From Planctomycetaceae bacterium (GTDB lineage Bacteria; Planctomycetota; UBA1135; GCA-002686595), in contig JABWBL010000056.1 of the NCBI GenBank assembly GCA_013360535.1, forward strand, positions 1 to 12,047: a stretch of 12,047 nt of DNA, given 5' to 3'. A program made the position numbers and the translations under genes. This document shows positions 1 to 6,772 of this stretch, in pieces (the stretch's first letter is position 1; the number at the start of each line of letters is the position of its first letter). The notes beneath the pieces were generated by a model, which saw nothing but the letters and a program-made list of their open reading frames with translations, did not search any database and was not told the origin of the DNA.

Positions 1-119
1 CGCTCCTGGGCTCGCGCGCGCGGGGCGACGGCGGCGATCGCGAGGGCGAGCGCGAGCAGCGCGAGGAGGGTGGCGTGGAACTTGAACGGCGGAAACAGGC
101 GGGGGAGGCGTCGTTCCAT
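1..119 (-). CDS. Secreted protein of unknown function, N-terminus only (cut by left window edge)
   Basis: Reading leftwards from an ATG at 119-117, 39 codons are open to the window edge. They begin MERRLPRLFPPFKFHATLL and continue into an Ala/Leu-rich hydrophobic core, ending APRARAQE. This is a textbook Sec signal peptide: basic N-region (residues 1-15), hydrophobic core (about 16-31) and an Ala-Arg-Ala cleavage site before Gln38. The protein is therefore expected to be exported. No mature domain is visible, so its function cannot be named. The same A-R-A/Q-E cleavage context occurs in the DUF1800 protein at 1809. No clear Shine-Dalgarno precedes the ATG; the start is chosen because the signal peptide begins there. 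It shares a strand with the sulfatase, 115 bp downstream of that gene's stop, with a hairpin between them, so it is probably a separate transcription unit. Confidence 0.6.
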   Translation of the reverse strand, partial: MERRLPRLFPPFKFHATLLALLALALAIAAVAPRARAQE

Positions 120-209
120 GGGAACCGAGCCCGGGGGTGCGACGGCCGACGACGGCCGCAGCTCGATCTTCCGGAAAACTCCGGGAACAGGCTGGGCCTC
201 GGAACGTCA

Positions 210-232
210 TCCCCGGTGAGGGGGCCCGGGGA
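210..232 (-). terminator. Hairpin just downstream of the sulfatase stop
   Basis: TCCCCGG (210-216) and CCGGGGA (226-232) form a perfect 7-bp stem around a 9-nt loop. It starts 2 bp beyond the sulfatase stop codon (237-235 on the minus strand). The position suits a terminator or a 3'-end stabilising hairpin. No T-run follows, so intrinsic termination is not certain. Confidence 0.4.
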
Positions 233-234
233 GT

Positions 235-1653
235 TCAATCCGATGCGCGACCCGCGGGGCGGTTCTCCGTGCCCCGCACGCCGCGCAGCGAGTCGCCGAG
301 GCGCACGCGCATCGCCTGCGCGAGGCCGCTCAATTGCGCGACGACCGTCGGGTGCTCCGCAGAGACGTCGTGGCGCTCGCCGAGGTCGGTCTCGAGGTCG
401 AAGAGCGAGAGCTCGAGTTGACGCACGGGGTATTTCGCGGGCCGGCCGCCGGTCGCGCGCTCCATCTCGTCCGTGAAGCGGTAGGAGTGCGGGAAATGCA
501 GCTTCCAACGGCCGTAGCGCACGGCCTGCAGCTCGTTGGACTCGTACCAGAAGAAGAACGGGCGCGGCGAGGTGTCGTGCGGACGAGCTTCGAGAGTGGC
601 GGAGATGTCGCAGCCGTCGATGGGGAGTTCGGGCGCGCGGGCGCCGGTCCAGGCGGCGACGGTCGGCAGCACGTCGATCGTCATCGCGGGTTCGTCGATG
701 ACCCGGCCAGCGGGAACGTGGCCGGGCCAGCGCACGATGCACGGCACGCGCACGCCGCCTTCGAACACGGTGCCCTTGCTCTCGCGCAGCGGCCCGACGT
801 TGCCCGCGTGTTCGCCGTAGGGCGTCCAGGGCCCGTTGTCGCTCGCGAAGATCACGATCGTGTCGCGCGCGAGGTCGAGCTCGTCGAGCAGCGCGAGCAG
901 GCGGCCCGTCTCGTGGTCGAGCTCTTCGATCACGTCGCCGTAGGCCGTCGCGGTCCGGCCGCGGAATTCCGGGCTCGTTCCGAGCGGCACGTGCGGCAGC
1001 GGATGCGGCAAATAGAGGAAAAACGGCTCGTCCGCATGCTCGCGCACGAAACGCAGCGCCTCCTCGCTCACCGCGCGCGTCCACGTGCCGGGATCCGGGT
1101 TGAGTTCGAGCACCGTGTCGCCGCGCATGCGCGGCAGGTCGGTCCACGGCTTCGGCCCGTCGGGATGGAACGGCCACATGTCGTGCGAATACGGCACACC
1201 GAACCACTCGTCGAAACCGTGGCGCGTCGGCAGGAACTGCGGCAGGTGGCCGAGATGCCATTTGCCGAACAGCGCCGTCGCATAACCGCGCTCCTTCAGG
1301 AGCTCCGCGAGCGTCGTCTCGCTCTGCGCGAGGCCGTGCGTGGAGGAAGGCGCGAGTGCGCCGGCGATGCCGATGCGATTGGGATAGCAGCCGGTGAGGA
1401 TCGCCGCGCGCGAGGCGGAGCAGACGGGTTGCGCGGCGTAGAAGTTCGTGAGGCGGGCCCCTTCGCTCGCGAGGCGGTCGAGGTTCGGCGTCGAGAAGCC
1501 CCGTGCACCCTGACAACCGACGTCGGCCCAGCCTTGGTCGTCGGTGAAGATCAGCACGACGTTGGGGGACGCGCGGGGCGGGCGCGGGGCCGGGCTCGCG
1601 CAGGCAGTCGCCAAGGTGGCGAGCAACACGACGCGGATGGCGGCGCGGGACAT
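235..1653 (-). CDS. Type I sulfatase (arylsulfatase family), predicted lipoprotein
   Basis: 472 aa; expected to hydrolyse sulfate esters, substrate unknown. Family hallmarks are visible. The N-terminal metal-binding segment NVVLIFTDDQG has Asp38-Asp39. The C-x-A-x-R signature CSASR places Cys78 as the residue matured to formylglycine, with Arg82 and the following LTG. GKWHLG (Lys131, His133), HPLPH (217-221), ASDNGP (Asp272, Asn273) and Lys293 in RESKGTVFEGG follow in the usual order. The N-terminus MSRAAIRVVLLATLATAC is a lipoprotein-type signal with Cys18 as the likely lipidated residue; position -3 is Ala, so the lipobox is not ideal. The frame stays open upstream to 1764, but the added residues are Arg/Pro-rich and would precede the signal peptide, so ATG 1653 is chosen. 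Length is normal for the family. It is divergent from the DUF1800 operon. Secreted sulfatases are characteristic of planctomycetes, which degrade sulfated polysaccharides, but no polysaccharide lyase or sulfatase-maturing enzyme is in the window. Confidence 0.93.
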   Translation of the reverse strand: MSRAAIRVVLLATLATACASPAPRPPRASPNVVLIFTDDQGWADVGCQGARGFSTPNLDRLASEGARLTNFYAAQPVCSASRAAILTGCYPNRIGIAGALAPSSTHGLAQSETTLAELLKERGYATALFGKWHLGHLPQFLPTRHGFDEWFGVPYSHDMWPFHPDGPKPWTDLPRMRGDTVLELNPDPGTWTRAVSEEALRFVREHADEPFFLYLPHPLPHVPLGTSPEFRGRTATAYGDVIEELDHETGRLLALLDELDLARDTIVIFASDNGPWTPYGEHAGNVGPLRESKGTVFEGGVRVPCIVRWPGHVPAGRVIDEPAMTIDVLPTVAAWTGARAPELPIDGCDISATLEARPHDTSPRPFFFWYESNELQAVRYGRWKLHFPHSYRFTDEMERATGGRPAKYPVRQLELSLFDLETDLGERHDVSAEHPTVVAQLSGLAQAMRVRLGDSLRGVRGTENRPAGRASD

Positions 1654-1681
1654 GCGGCGAGTGTAGCCCCGGTCGATTCTT

Positions 1682-1719
1682 GGAGCCGCAACCGCCCCGC
1701 GGGGCGTCCGGGCGGCTCC
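1682..1719. repeat. Nested inverted repeat in the sulfatase/DUF1800 divergent promoter region
   Basis: GGAGCCGC (1682-1689) pairs with GCGGCTCC (1712-1719). Inside its loop lies a perfect 14-nt palindrome CGCCCCGCGGGGCG (1693-1706). The structure sits 28 bp upstream of the sulfatase start and 89 bp upstream of the DUF1800 start. It could be an operator for a dimeric regulator, a leader RNA hairpin or a termination signal. No convincing -35/-10 pair could be assigned to either gene. Confidence 0.4.
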
Positions 1720-1765
1720 CGCTGACTTTTCGCGGTTGCCGGGCCAAGATGGACGCCCCGCCACA

Positions 1766-1787
1766 GGCGCCGAAACCCCTCGGCGCC
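1766..1787 (+). promoter_or_regulatory. Stem-loop in the presumed 5' leader of the DUF1800 gene
   Basis: GGCGCCGA (1766-1773) and TCGGCGCC (1780-1787) form a perfect 8-bp stem closing a 6-nt loop AACCCC. It ends 21 bp before the ATG at 1809, so it would lie in the mRNA leader if transcription starts upstream. It may affect translation initiation or message stability. The role is inferred; only the base pairing is seen. Confidence 0.35.
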
Positions 1788-1808
1788 CCGCGGGTTCCAG
1801 ATCGCGCC

Positions 1809-3521
1809 ATGCTGCACCGCACGCTGCTCCTCGTCGTCCTCGCCGGATCGTTCGGACTGTCCCGGGCTCGCGCGCAAGAACCTGCGCCGCGCGCCGCGTC
1901 GGGACTGGAGTGGAACGCGCTCCACGCCGAGCACCTCTTCAACCGCGCAGGCTTCGGCGCGCGACCCAACGAGATCGAGTTCGCGTTGCGCGGCTCGCAC
2001 GAGCACTTCGTCGAGCAGCTGCTGGTGGGCTTCACCGCGCCCGCGGATCCGCTCTTCATCGACCTGCCGGAGATGCCGCAGCGCCGCGACTTCGAGTCGC
2101 GCGACGAGTTCGACCGCGCGAACGACCGCTTCCGGCGCGAGGAACGGCGCGTGCTGACGAGCTTCGCCGGCTGGTGGATCGACCAGATGATCGAGGGCAA
2201 GCATCCGCTGCAGGAGCGTTTGGTGCTGTTCTGGCATGGCTACTTCACGAGCTCGACGCGCGACGTGAAGCGCACGGGCGCGATGGTCGCGCAGAACGAG
2301 CTCTTCCGGCGCCACGCGCTCGGCAACTTCGCGGAGCTCGTGCACGCGATCGTGCGCGACCCGGCGATGCTCGAGTACCTCGACAACAACCAGAACCGCA
2401 AGGACAGCCCGAACGAGAACCTCGCGCGCGAGCTGATGGAACTGTTCACGCTCGGCGAAGGCCATTACACCGAGCAGGACATCAAGGAAGGCGCGCGCGC
2501 GCTGACGGGCTGGCGCACGACCGACGACAAGGCCGGGAGTTACTTCCAGGCACGCCAGCACGACGCCGGCGAGAAGACGATCCTCGGGAAAACGGCGCGT
2601 TTCGACGCCGACAGTTTCGTCGACCTGCTGCTCGAGCAACCAGAGTGCCCGCGCTGGGTGGCGCGCAAGCTGCTCGTGCACTTCGAAGGCGTCGAGCCCG
2701 AACCCAAGCGACTCGAGGAGTACGCGAAGTTCCTGCGGGCCTCGAACTGGGAGCTCAAGCCCTTCTTCCGCAAGCTCTTCCTCGACCCGCGCTTCTACGC
2801 CAAGGACGTGCTCGCCGAGCGCATCAGCTCGCCGGTCGAGTACCTCGTCGGATGCACGCGACGGCTGGGGCTCACCGTTCCGCCGCAGGTGATCTGGCTC
2901 GGCGCGGGCCAGCTCGGCCAGCGCCTGTTCGACCCGCCGTCGGTGAAGGGCTGGGACGGCGGCGAGGCGTGGATCACGACGTCGACGTTGCTCGGCCGCG
3001 GCAACATGGCCGGCATGCTGATCGGCGTGGTGAAGATCGAGGACGTCCTGCGCGAGGACCCGCTCGAGATCGAGCCCGACGAAGGCGCCATGATGGATGG
3101 CGACACGATGGGCGGCGACGTCATGGGCGGCGACGTCATGAGCGGTGGCGGCGCCAAGCCGGACGACAAGGAAAAGGGCGGAAAACGGGCGGCGAAACGC
3201 AAGGTCGACCTCGGGCCCGAGATGGGCGGCCTGCAGCGCTTCACCAACGAGTTCTACTTCCCGCGCATCAACCTGACGGCGCGCATGCAGCGTGCGGGTG
3301 CGACCCGCGACACGCAGATCGTCGACCAGCTCGGGAGCGAGCTGCTGCCGGTGCCGCTCTCGGAGGCGAGCCGCGCGGCGCTGCTCGAGTTCCTGCGCAT
3401 CGAACGCAGCGGGCTTGCGCTCGAGGACGGCAAGCTGCACACGGCCGGAGTGAAGGCCGAGGACACGCTGCGGCGGCTCGCGCACCTGATCCTGTCGCTG
3501 CCCGAGGCGCAGCTTGGCTAG
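1809..3521 (+). CDS. DUF1800 family secreted protein
   Basis: 570 aa. The family is recognised from the N-terminal HLFNRAGFG motif (residues 42-50), the long helical block with DNNQNRKDSPNENLARELME (192-211) followed by LFTLGEGHYTEQDI, ALTGW (231-235), NWELKPFF (313-320), SSPVEYLVG (340-348) and FDPPSVKGWDGG (374-385). DUF1800 proteins have no established biochemical role; they are usually exported and paired with a DUF1501 protein, as here. MLHRTLLLVVLAGSFGLSRA followed by RAQE is a Sec signal peptide with cleavage likely after Ala22. The frame is open back to 1680, but that segment is Pro/Arg-rich and overlaps the stem-loop repeats, so ATG 1809 is preferred. No strong Shine-Dalgarno is visible. 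Residues 428-467 hold an unusual Met/Gly/Asp repeat followed by a Lys-rich stretch. The stop codon's final G is the first base of the RBS of the next gene. Confidence 0.92.
   Translation: MLHRTLLLVVLAGSFGLSRARAQEPAPRAASGLEWNALHAEHLFNRAGFGARPNEIEFALRGSHEHFVEQLLVGFTAPADPLFIDLPEMPQRRDFESRDEFDRANDRFRREERRVLTSFAGWWIDQMIEGKHPLQERLVLFWHGYFTSSTRDVKRTGAMVAQNELFRRHALGNFAELVHAIVRDPAMLEYLDNNQNRKDSPNENLARELMELFTLGEGHYTEQDIKEGARALTGWRTTDDKAGSYFQARQHDAGEKTILGKTARFDADSFVDLLLEQPECPRWVARKLLVHFEGVEPEPKRLEEYAKFLRASNWELKPFFRKLFLDPRFYAKDVLAERISSPVEYLVGCTRRLGLTVPPQVIWLGAGQLGQRLFDPPSVKGWDGGEAWITTSTLLGRGNMAGMLIGVVKIEDVLREDPLEIEPDEGAMMDGDTMGGDVMGGDVMSGGGAKPDDKEKGGKRAAKRKVDLGPEMGGLQRFTNEFYFPRINLTARMQRAGATRDTQIVDQLGSELLPVPLSEASRAALLEFLRIERSGLALEDGKLHTAGVKAEDTLRRLAHLILSLPEAQLG
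3093..3152 (+). repeat. 15-bp in-frame tandem repeat (four copies, two identical)
   Basis: Two identical copies of ATGGGCGGCGACGTC (3108-3122 and 3123-3137) are flanked by degenerate copies at 3093-3107 and 3138-3152. They encode MDGDT, MGGDV, MGGDV and MSGGG inside the DUF1800 protein (residues 429-448). The unit is a multiple of three, so copy-number change would keep the frame. Confidence 0.85.
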
Positions 3522-3524
3522 GAG
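3521..3524 (+). promoter_or_regulatory. Ribosome binding site of the DUF1501 gene, overlapping the DUF1800 stop
   Basis: GGAG lies 7 nt before ATG 3532 and its first base is the last base of the DUF1800 TAG stop (3519-3521). This selects ATG 3532 over the in-frame TTG at 3514, which has no such signal, and suggests translational coupling. Confidence 0.75.
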
Positions 3525-3531
3525 CACGTCC

Positions 3532-4773
3532 ATGACCAACCTCTCCATCGATCGACGTGCCCTGCTCGCCGGCGCGAGCGTGCTCTCAGCGGGCTGGCTC
3601 ACGGCGCGCGCGAGCGCCTGGACGACACCCGCGCTCTTTTCGCAGGATTCCGGCCGGACGCTGATCCTGCTGCAGCTCGCAGGCGGCAACGACGGGCTCG
3701 ACACGGTCGTGCCTTACGGCGACGACGCCTACCGTCGCGCGCGGCCTTCGCTGGGCTTGAAGAAGAGCGAAGTGCTCGCGCTCGACGACTATCGCGGCTT
3801 CCACGGCAGCCTGAAGCAGCTGCGCCGCCACTTCGACGCCGGGCGCGTCGCCGTGATCGAAGGCGCGGGGTATCCCGAGCCGATCCGCTCGCACTTCCGC
3901 TCCTTCGATGTCTGGCACACCGCCGACCATCGTGGCCGCAGCGCGGGCGACGGCTGGGTCGGGCGCCTGTGCGACGTCGCGTTCAAGGACACGCAGAATC
4001 CCAACCTCGTCGTGCACGTCGGCGGCAGCGTGCCGTACTCGTTGCACTCCGCGTCGCACCCGCCCGCGAGCTTCGTCAATCCGCGCGCCTACCGCTGGGC
4101 CGGCGGCGAGGCCGAGACCGATGCCTACGAGAAGGCCGGTGGCATGGAGCCGGAAGAGCGCGAGAAAAAGCCCAAGAAGCGCGAGGGCGAGTCGAGCCTC
4201 GACTTCCTGCGGCGTGTGCTCGCCGATGGCCAGCAGTCGTCGGAGCAGGTGCGGCGCGCGGTCGCCAACTACCGCACGCCCGTCGACTATCCCGCGAACG
4301 ACGCGCTCGCGCAGTCGCTCGCCGACGTCGCTGCGCTCGTCAGCGGCGGCATCGGCACGCGCGTGATCTCCGTAGAGCTGGGCGGCTTCGACACGCACAC
4401 CGACGAGCGCAACCGCCACGACCAGCTGATGCGGACGCTCGACGCCGCGCTCGGGCCGTTCCTCGACGACCTCGCGCGCAGCGAGGCCGGTCGCAAGGCC
4501 ATGGTCGTCCTGTTCAGCGAATTCGGCCGGCGCGTCGCGGAAAACGGGGCGCGCGGCACCGACCACGGCGTCGCGGGCCCGATGTTCGTGCTCGGCCACG
4601 ACCTCAAGGGCGGCCTGTACGGCAAGCACCCGTCGCTCGACAAGCTCGACGACGGTGACCTCGTGCACACGACCGACTTCCGCTCCGTGTACGCGACCGC
4701 GATCGAGCGCTGCTTCGGCGTGAAGCACGACAAGGTGCTCGGCGCGAAGTACCCGCTGCTTCAATTTGCATGA
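3532..4773 (+). CDS. DUF1501 family exported protein with Tat-type signal
   Basis: 413 aa. DUF1501 members belong to the alkaline phosphatase/sulfatase-like fold, but their substrates are unknown. Diagnostic segments are LLQLAGGNDGLDTVVPYGDD (46-65), IEGAGYPEPIRSHFRSFDVW (109-128), ELGGFDTHTDERNRHDQLM (282-300), VVLFSEFGRR (325-334) and TDHGVAGPMFVLG (343-355). The conserved Asn53/Asp54, Asp287/His289 and Asp344/His345 fit metal-binding positions by analogy with that fold. The N-terminus MTNLSIDRRALLAGASVLSA carries a twin-arginine-like RR followed by a hydrophobic stretch, implying Tat export of a folded protein. A charged Lys/Glu-rich insert lies at about 205-222. It follows the DUF1800 gene by 10 bp and overlaps the following membrane-protein gene by 4 bp (ATGA), so the three are almost certainly one operon. 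Confidence 0.93.
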   Translation: MTNLSIDRRALLAGASVLSAGWLTARASAWTTPALFSQDSGRTLILLQLAGGNDGLDTVVPYGDDAYRRARPSLGLKKSEVLALDDYRGFHGSLKQLRRHFDAGRVAVIEGAGYPEPIRSHFRSFDVWHTADHRGRSAGDGWVGRLCDVAFKDTQNPNLVVHVGGSVPYSLHSASHPPASFVNPRAYRWAGGEAETDAYEKAGGMEPEEREKKPKKREGESSLDFLRRVLADGQQSSEQVRRAVANYRTPVDYPANDALAQSLADVAALVSGGIGTRVISVELGGFDTHTDERNRHDQLMRTLDAALGPFLDDLARSEAGRKAMVVLFSEFGRRVAENGARGTDHGVAGPMFVLGHDLKGGLYGKHPSLDKLDDGDLVHTTDFRSVYATAIERCFGVKHDKVLGAKYPLLQFA

Positions 4774-5225
4774 GCGACGCCGCGTCTCCCGCGAAACTCG
4801 GCTGGCGCGAGCGCTGGAAGCGCGCGGGTCGCGTGTTCCTTCTCGGGCTGGTGTCGGTCTGGCTGCTGCAGACGGAGTGCGTTGTCTTCAGTTTCTTGCA
4901 TGCCGACCTGCTGAGCAGCGACGCGCACGTCGAGAACAGCGTGGCCGAGCTCGCCGGGCTCCAGCTCGATCCGATCTTCTGGCTCCTCTACGCGCTGTTC
5001 GGACTCCCCGTTGCGCTCTTGCACTCGGCCCTCTCGCTGCTGTGGACGCCCGCCGTCCGGATCGTCCGGGCCCAGGCCGGCATGACCCTCATCGCTTGCG
5101 TCGCGATGGGAAGCGCGGCATTCGTCGACCCTCTGGCCGCCTACGCGCTCACGATCATCGTGCTGATCTTCAGCCACCTCGTCTGCATCGCCGGCCCGCC
5201 GCCGAAAACGCAGGCGGCGTCGTAG
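4770..5225 (+). CDS. Small integral membrane protein, unknown family
   Basis: 151 aa, not recognised. The N-terminus is short, charged and presumably cytoplasmic (residues 1-20, with GWRERWKRAGR). Hydrophobic segments follow at about 21-43, 68-92, 104-118 and 120-141, so four membrane helices are likely; the last two are close enough to form a tight hairpin. The C-terminal tail PPPKTQAAS is short. Between helices 1 and 2 is a polar loop (about 44-67) that would face the periplasm if the N-terminus is inside. Cysteines are at 37, 110 and 139. Its ATG overlaps the DUF1501 stop as ATGA (4770-4773), a strong sign of translational coupling, so a role in anchoring, exporting or using the DUF1800/DUF1501 proteins is a reasonable guess, though unproven. 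Third codon positions are G/C-rich, supporting real coding. Confidence 0.8.
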   Translation: MSDAASPAKLGWRERWKRAGRVFLLGLVSVWLLQTECVVFSFLHADLLSSDAHVENSVAELAGLQLDPIFWLLYALFGLPVALLHSALSLLWTPAVRIVRAQAGMTLIACVAMGSAAFVDPLAAYALTIIVLIFSHLVCIAGPPPKTQAAS

Positions 5226-5263
5226 TTCCACGCATCGCGTGTCGGGCAAGCCCGCATGTGGAA
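5226..5263 (+). terminator. Hairpin directly after the DUF1800 operon
   Basis: TTCCAC (5226-5231) pairs with GTGGAA (5258-5263), and an inner CGGG-CAAG-CCCG stem (5243-5254) stacks within the loop. It begins at the base after the TAG stop of the membrane-protein gene. The location suits transcription termination or 3'-end protection. No T-tract follows. Confidence 0.4.
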
Positions 5264-5346
5264 GCGGCCGCACGCGGTCGAACTGACGGGGACTCGCGCC
5301 ACGGGGCCGTCGACTCGCTTCGGCCCGGAGCGCGCTCCTCGCCGCC

Positions 5347-5631
5347 ATGCAGCACCCCGCATCCGACAGGCCCTGGCTGATCACCGAATCCGGCTTCTTC
5401 TTCAAGGCGCCGCGCCGCGTGGCACCCTTGGGAGTCGAGAGCACACCGCTCGAAGTCGCGACCAAGCACAACGAGATCCTCGATTCGCTCGTCGAGGCCG
5501 GCATCGTCTGGCGGGATGAGGTCGCGCCCGTGCGCTGCGACGAGAGCCCCGCGCGCATCCATGCGTCGCTCGAGTACCTCGCGTGCCTGCTCGAGGAGCG
5601 CGCCGGCGTGCGCACGCTGCCGCGTCACTAG
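5347..5631 (+). CDS. Small hypothetical protein (94 aa)
   Basis: Not recognised. It begins MQHPASDRPWLITESGFFFK, followed by a short Pro/Arg segment (APRRVAPLG). From about residue 34 it looks like two amphipathic helices (PLEVATKHNEILDSLVEAG and PARIHASLEYLACLLEERAG) around a short strand-like stretch IVWRDEVAPV. There is no signal peptide or membrane segment, so it is likely cytoplasmic. Third positions are strongly G/C-rich in this frame, unlike the overlapping minus-strand frames, which is the main reason for calling it. A perfect 12-nt palindrome GGAGCGCGCTCC (5327-5338) lies 8 bp before the ATG; no good Shine-Dalgarno is seen. Its TAG stop (5629-5631) overlaps, within one CTAG, the TAG stop of the response-regulator gene on the other strand. 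Upstream, 121 bp separate it from the DUF1800 operon. Confidence 0.65.
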   Translation: MQHPASDRPWLITESGFFFKAPRRVAPLGVESTPLEVATKHNEILDSLVEAGIVWRDEVAPVRCDESPARIHASLEYLACLLEERAGVRTLPRH

Positions 5632-6332
5632 TCGAGTGTCGGCGGCGGCGGAAGCGCTCCCTCATCCTTGCCGCGGGCGAGCAAGTCGAGCCGAACGAGC
5701 TCGGCGGTGGAGCGCGCGCCGGTCTTGGAGAGGATGCGCGAGCGGAAGGCCTCGACGGTGCGGATGCTGATGCCCAGCTCGAAGGCGATGTTCTTGCTCG
5801 CGAGGCCCGCGACCACCCGATCGAAGACTTCGCGTTCGCGGGCGGAGAGGCGTGCCAGACGCTCGCCGGCGTCGATGCGCAGGCGCTCCTGGCGTCGGGA
5901 GTGTTCCGCGTTCTCGCAGCCGCGGCGCACGGCGTCGAGGAATTCGTCGAGGCAAACGGGCTTCTCGAGCACCGCACTCGCGCCGGCGAGCATCGCTCGC
6001 ACGACGCTGCGGACGTCGAGATGGGCCGAGACCACGACCAGTCCCGAGTGTGGCGCGACGTCGCGCAGGCCCCCGATCACTTCCCACCCGCTCGAACCTC
6101 GCAAGTGCAGGTCGACGACGACGCAACACAGCGTGTCGAACCCCGGCGCGCTGCGCAGGAACGCCTCCGCGCTGTCGAAGGGCCGCACGACATAGCCGCG
6201 GGCGCCGAGCGCAGCCCCCAGACAGTCCTGCACCGAGAGGTCGTCCTCGACGAGGGCGACCGTCGGGGTGCGCGGCGCCTCGCGGGGAGCCGCTGCGTGG
6301 CTGCTGGTGATGCTGTCGGCGACGGAGTTCAT
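5628..6332 (-). CDS. FixJ/NarL-type response regulator (receiver + LuxR-type HTH)
   Basis: 234 aa. The receiver domain spans about 24-138: acidic pocket Glu29-Asp30-Asp31, phosphoacceptor Asp74 in VVVDLHLRG, Ser102 in VVVSAH and Lys124 in LEKP, so all switch residues are present. The C-terminal LuxR-type helix-turn-helix is at about 160-215 (ARLSAREREVFDRVVAGLAS, then NIAFELGISIRTVEAFRSRI), the arrangement of FixJ/TodT-type regulators, in which the HTH binds DNA after phosphorylation. A flexible Ala-rich N-tail (1-22) and a Pro-rich end (GALPPPPTLD) flank the domains. Its ATG overlaps the stop of the upstream 139-aa gene (ATGA, 6332-6329), so it is the last gene of the kinase operon and the likely output partner of that kinase. 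Its stop is shared in a CTAG with the convergent 94-aa gene. Confidence 0.93.
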   Translation of the reverse strand: MNSVADSITSSHAAAPREAPRTPTVALVEDDLSVQDCLGAALGARGYVVRPFDSAEAFLRSAPGFDTLCCVVVDLHLRGSSGWEVIGGLRDVAPHSGLVVVSAHLDVRSVVRAMLAGASAVLEKPVCLDEFLDAVRRGCENAEHSRRQERLRIDAGERLARLSAREREVFDRVVAGLASKNIAFELGISIRTVEAFRSRILSKTGARSTAELVRLDLLARGKDEGALPPPPTLD

Positions 6333-6748
6333 CGTGGCGTGCAGGGCGCTGAGGAATCCCGAGACGGCCGGGGCGAGAGCAGGCGGCGGAGCTCCGCCGC
6401 AATGGCCCCGGCCGACATGGTGCGATCGAGGAACGTCGCCCTTCCAGCCAGCGGAGCGAACTGGCCGTTCCGTGCGGGACTGTCCGACAGGATGGCGAGC
6501 GCGATGTCCGAGGGCAGCGAAGCCAGCTCCTTCACATGCTCGCGCGCCGGAGAATTCCCGTCGGCGAGCACGACGAGCAACTTCGAGTGGGCGCGACCCA
6601 AGCGCTCGAGCGCAAGATCGATGGACTCGACGCACTCGCTGCCGAGCCCATAGTTGGCGAGGTGGTTGCAATGCCCTTCGTCTTCTCCCGCACTGGTGCA
6701 CAGCAGCACGGCAGACTGCCCGCCACTCCCGGTCGAACCCGTCGCCAT
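6329..6748 (-). CDS. Small receiver-like (REC-fold) protein, possibly degenerate
   Basis: 139 aa, placed between kinase and response regulator. The pattern of alternating strands and helices resembles a response-regulator receiver: SAVLLCT (12-18), helix GHCNHLANYG, SECVESI (37-43), helix DLALERLGRA, KLLVVLADG (56-64), helix EHVKELASL, DIALAILSD (81-89), then ATFLDRT (104-110) and a final helix AGAIAAELRRLL. Asp63 sits at the end of the third strand where a phosphoacceptor would be, but the usual Lys after strand 5 is replaced by Asp-Arg-Thr, and the acidic pair after strand 1 is displaced (Glu22-Asp23-Glu24). It may be a phosphorylation-poor or pseudo-receiver adaptor. The assignment rests on predicted fold, not on a clear family match. 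It starts 24 bp after the kinase stop, without a strong RBS, and ends in an ATGA overlap with the regulator gene. Confidence 0.7.
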   Translation of the reverse strand: MATGSTGSGGQSAVLLCTSAGEDEGHCNHLANYGLGSECVESIDLALERLGRAHSKLLVVLADGNSPAREHVKELASLPSDIALAILSDSPARNGQFAPLAGRATFLDRTMSAGAIAAELRRLLSPRPSRDSSAPCTPR

Positions 6749-6772
6749 CGGAGTCCGGGTGGGAACCGCAGG

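Noticed and set aside
334..1725. 463-codon plus-strand frame opposite the sulfatase
   Set aside because: Antisense shadow of a well-supported sulfatase; no domain and composition typical of reverse frames.
1551..3704. 717-codon minus-strand open frame opposite the DUF1800 gene
   Set aside because: Arg/Ala/Glu/His-rich translation with no domain; it mirrors a strongly coding plus-strand gene in GC-rich DNA, which suppresses stop codons on the other strand.
4761..5615. 284-codon minus-strand frame across the membrane-protein and 94-aa genes
   Set aside because: Composition typical of reverse frames, and it conflicts with two plus-strand genes, one coupled by ATGA to DUF1501.
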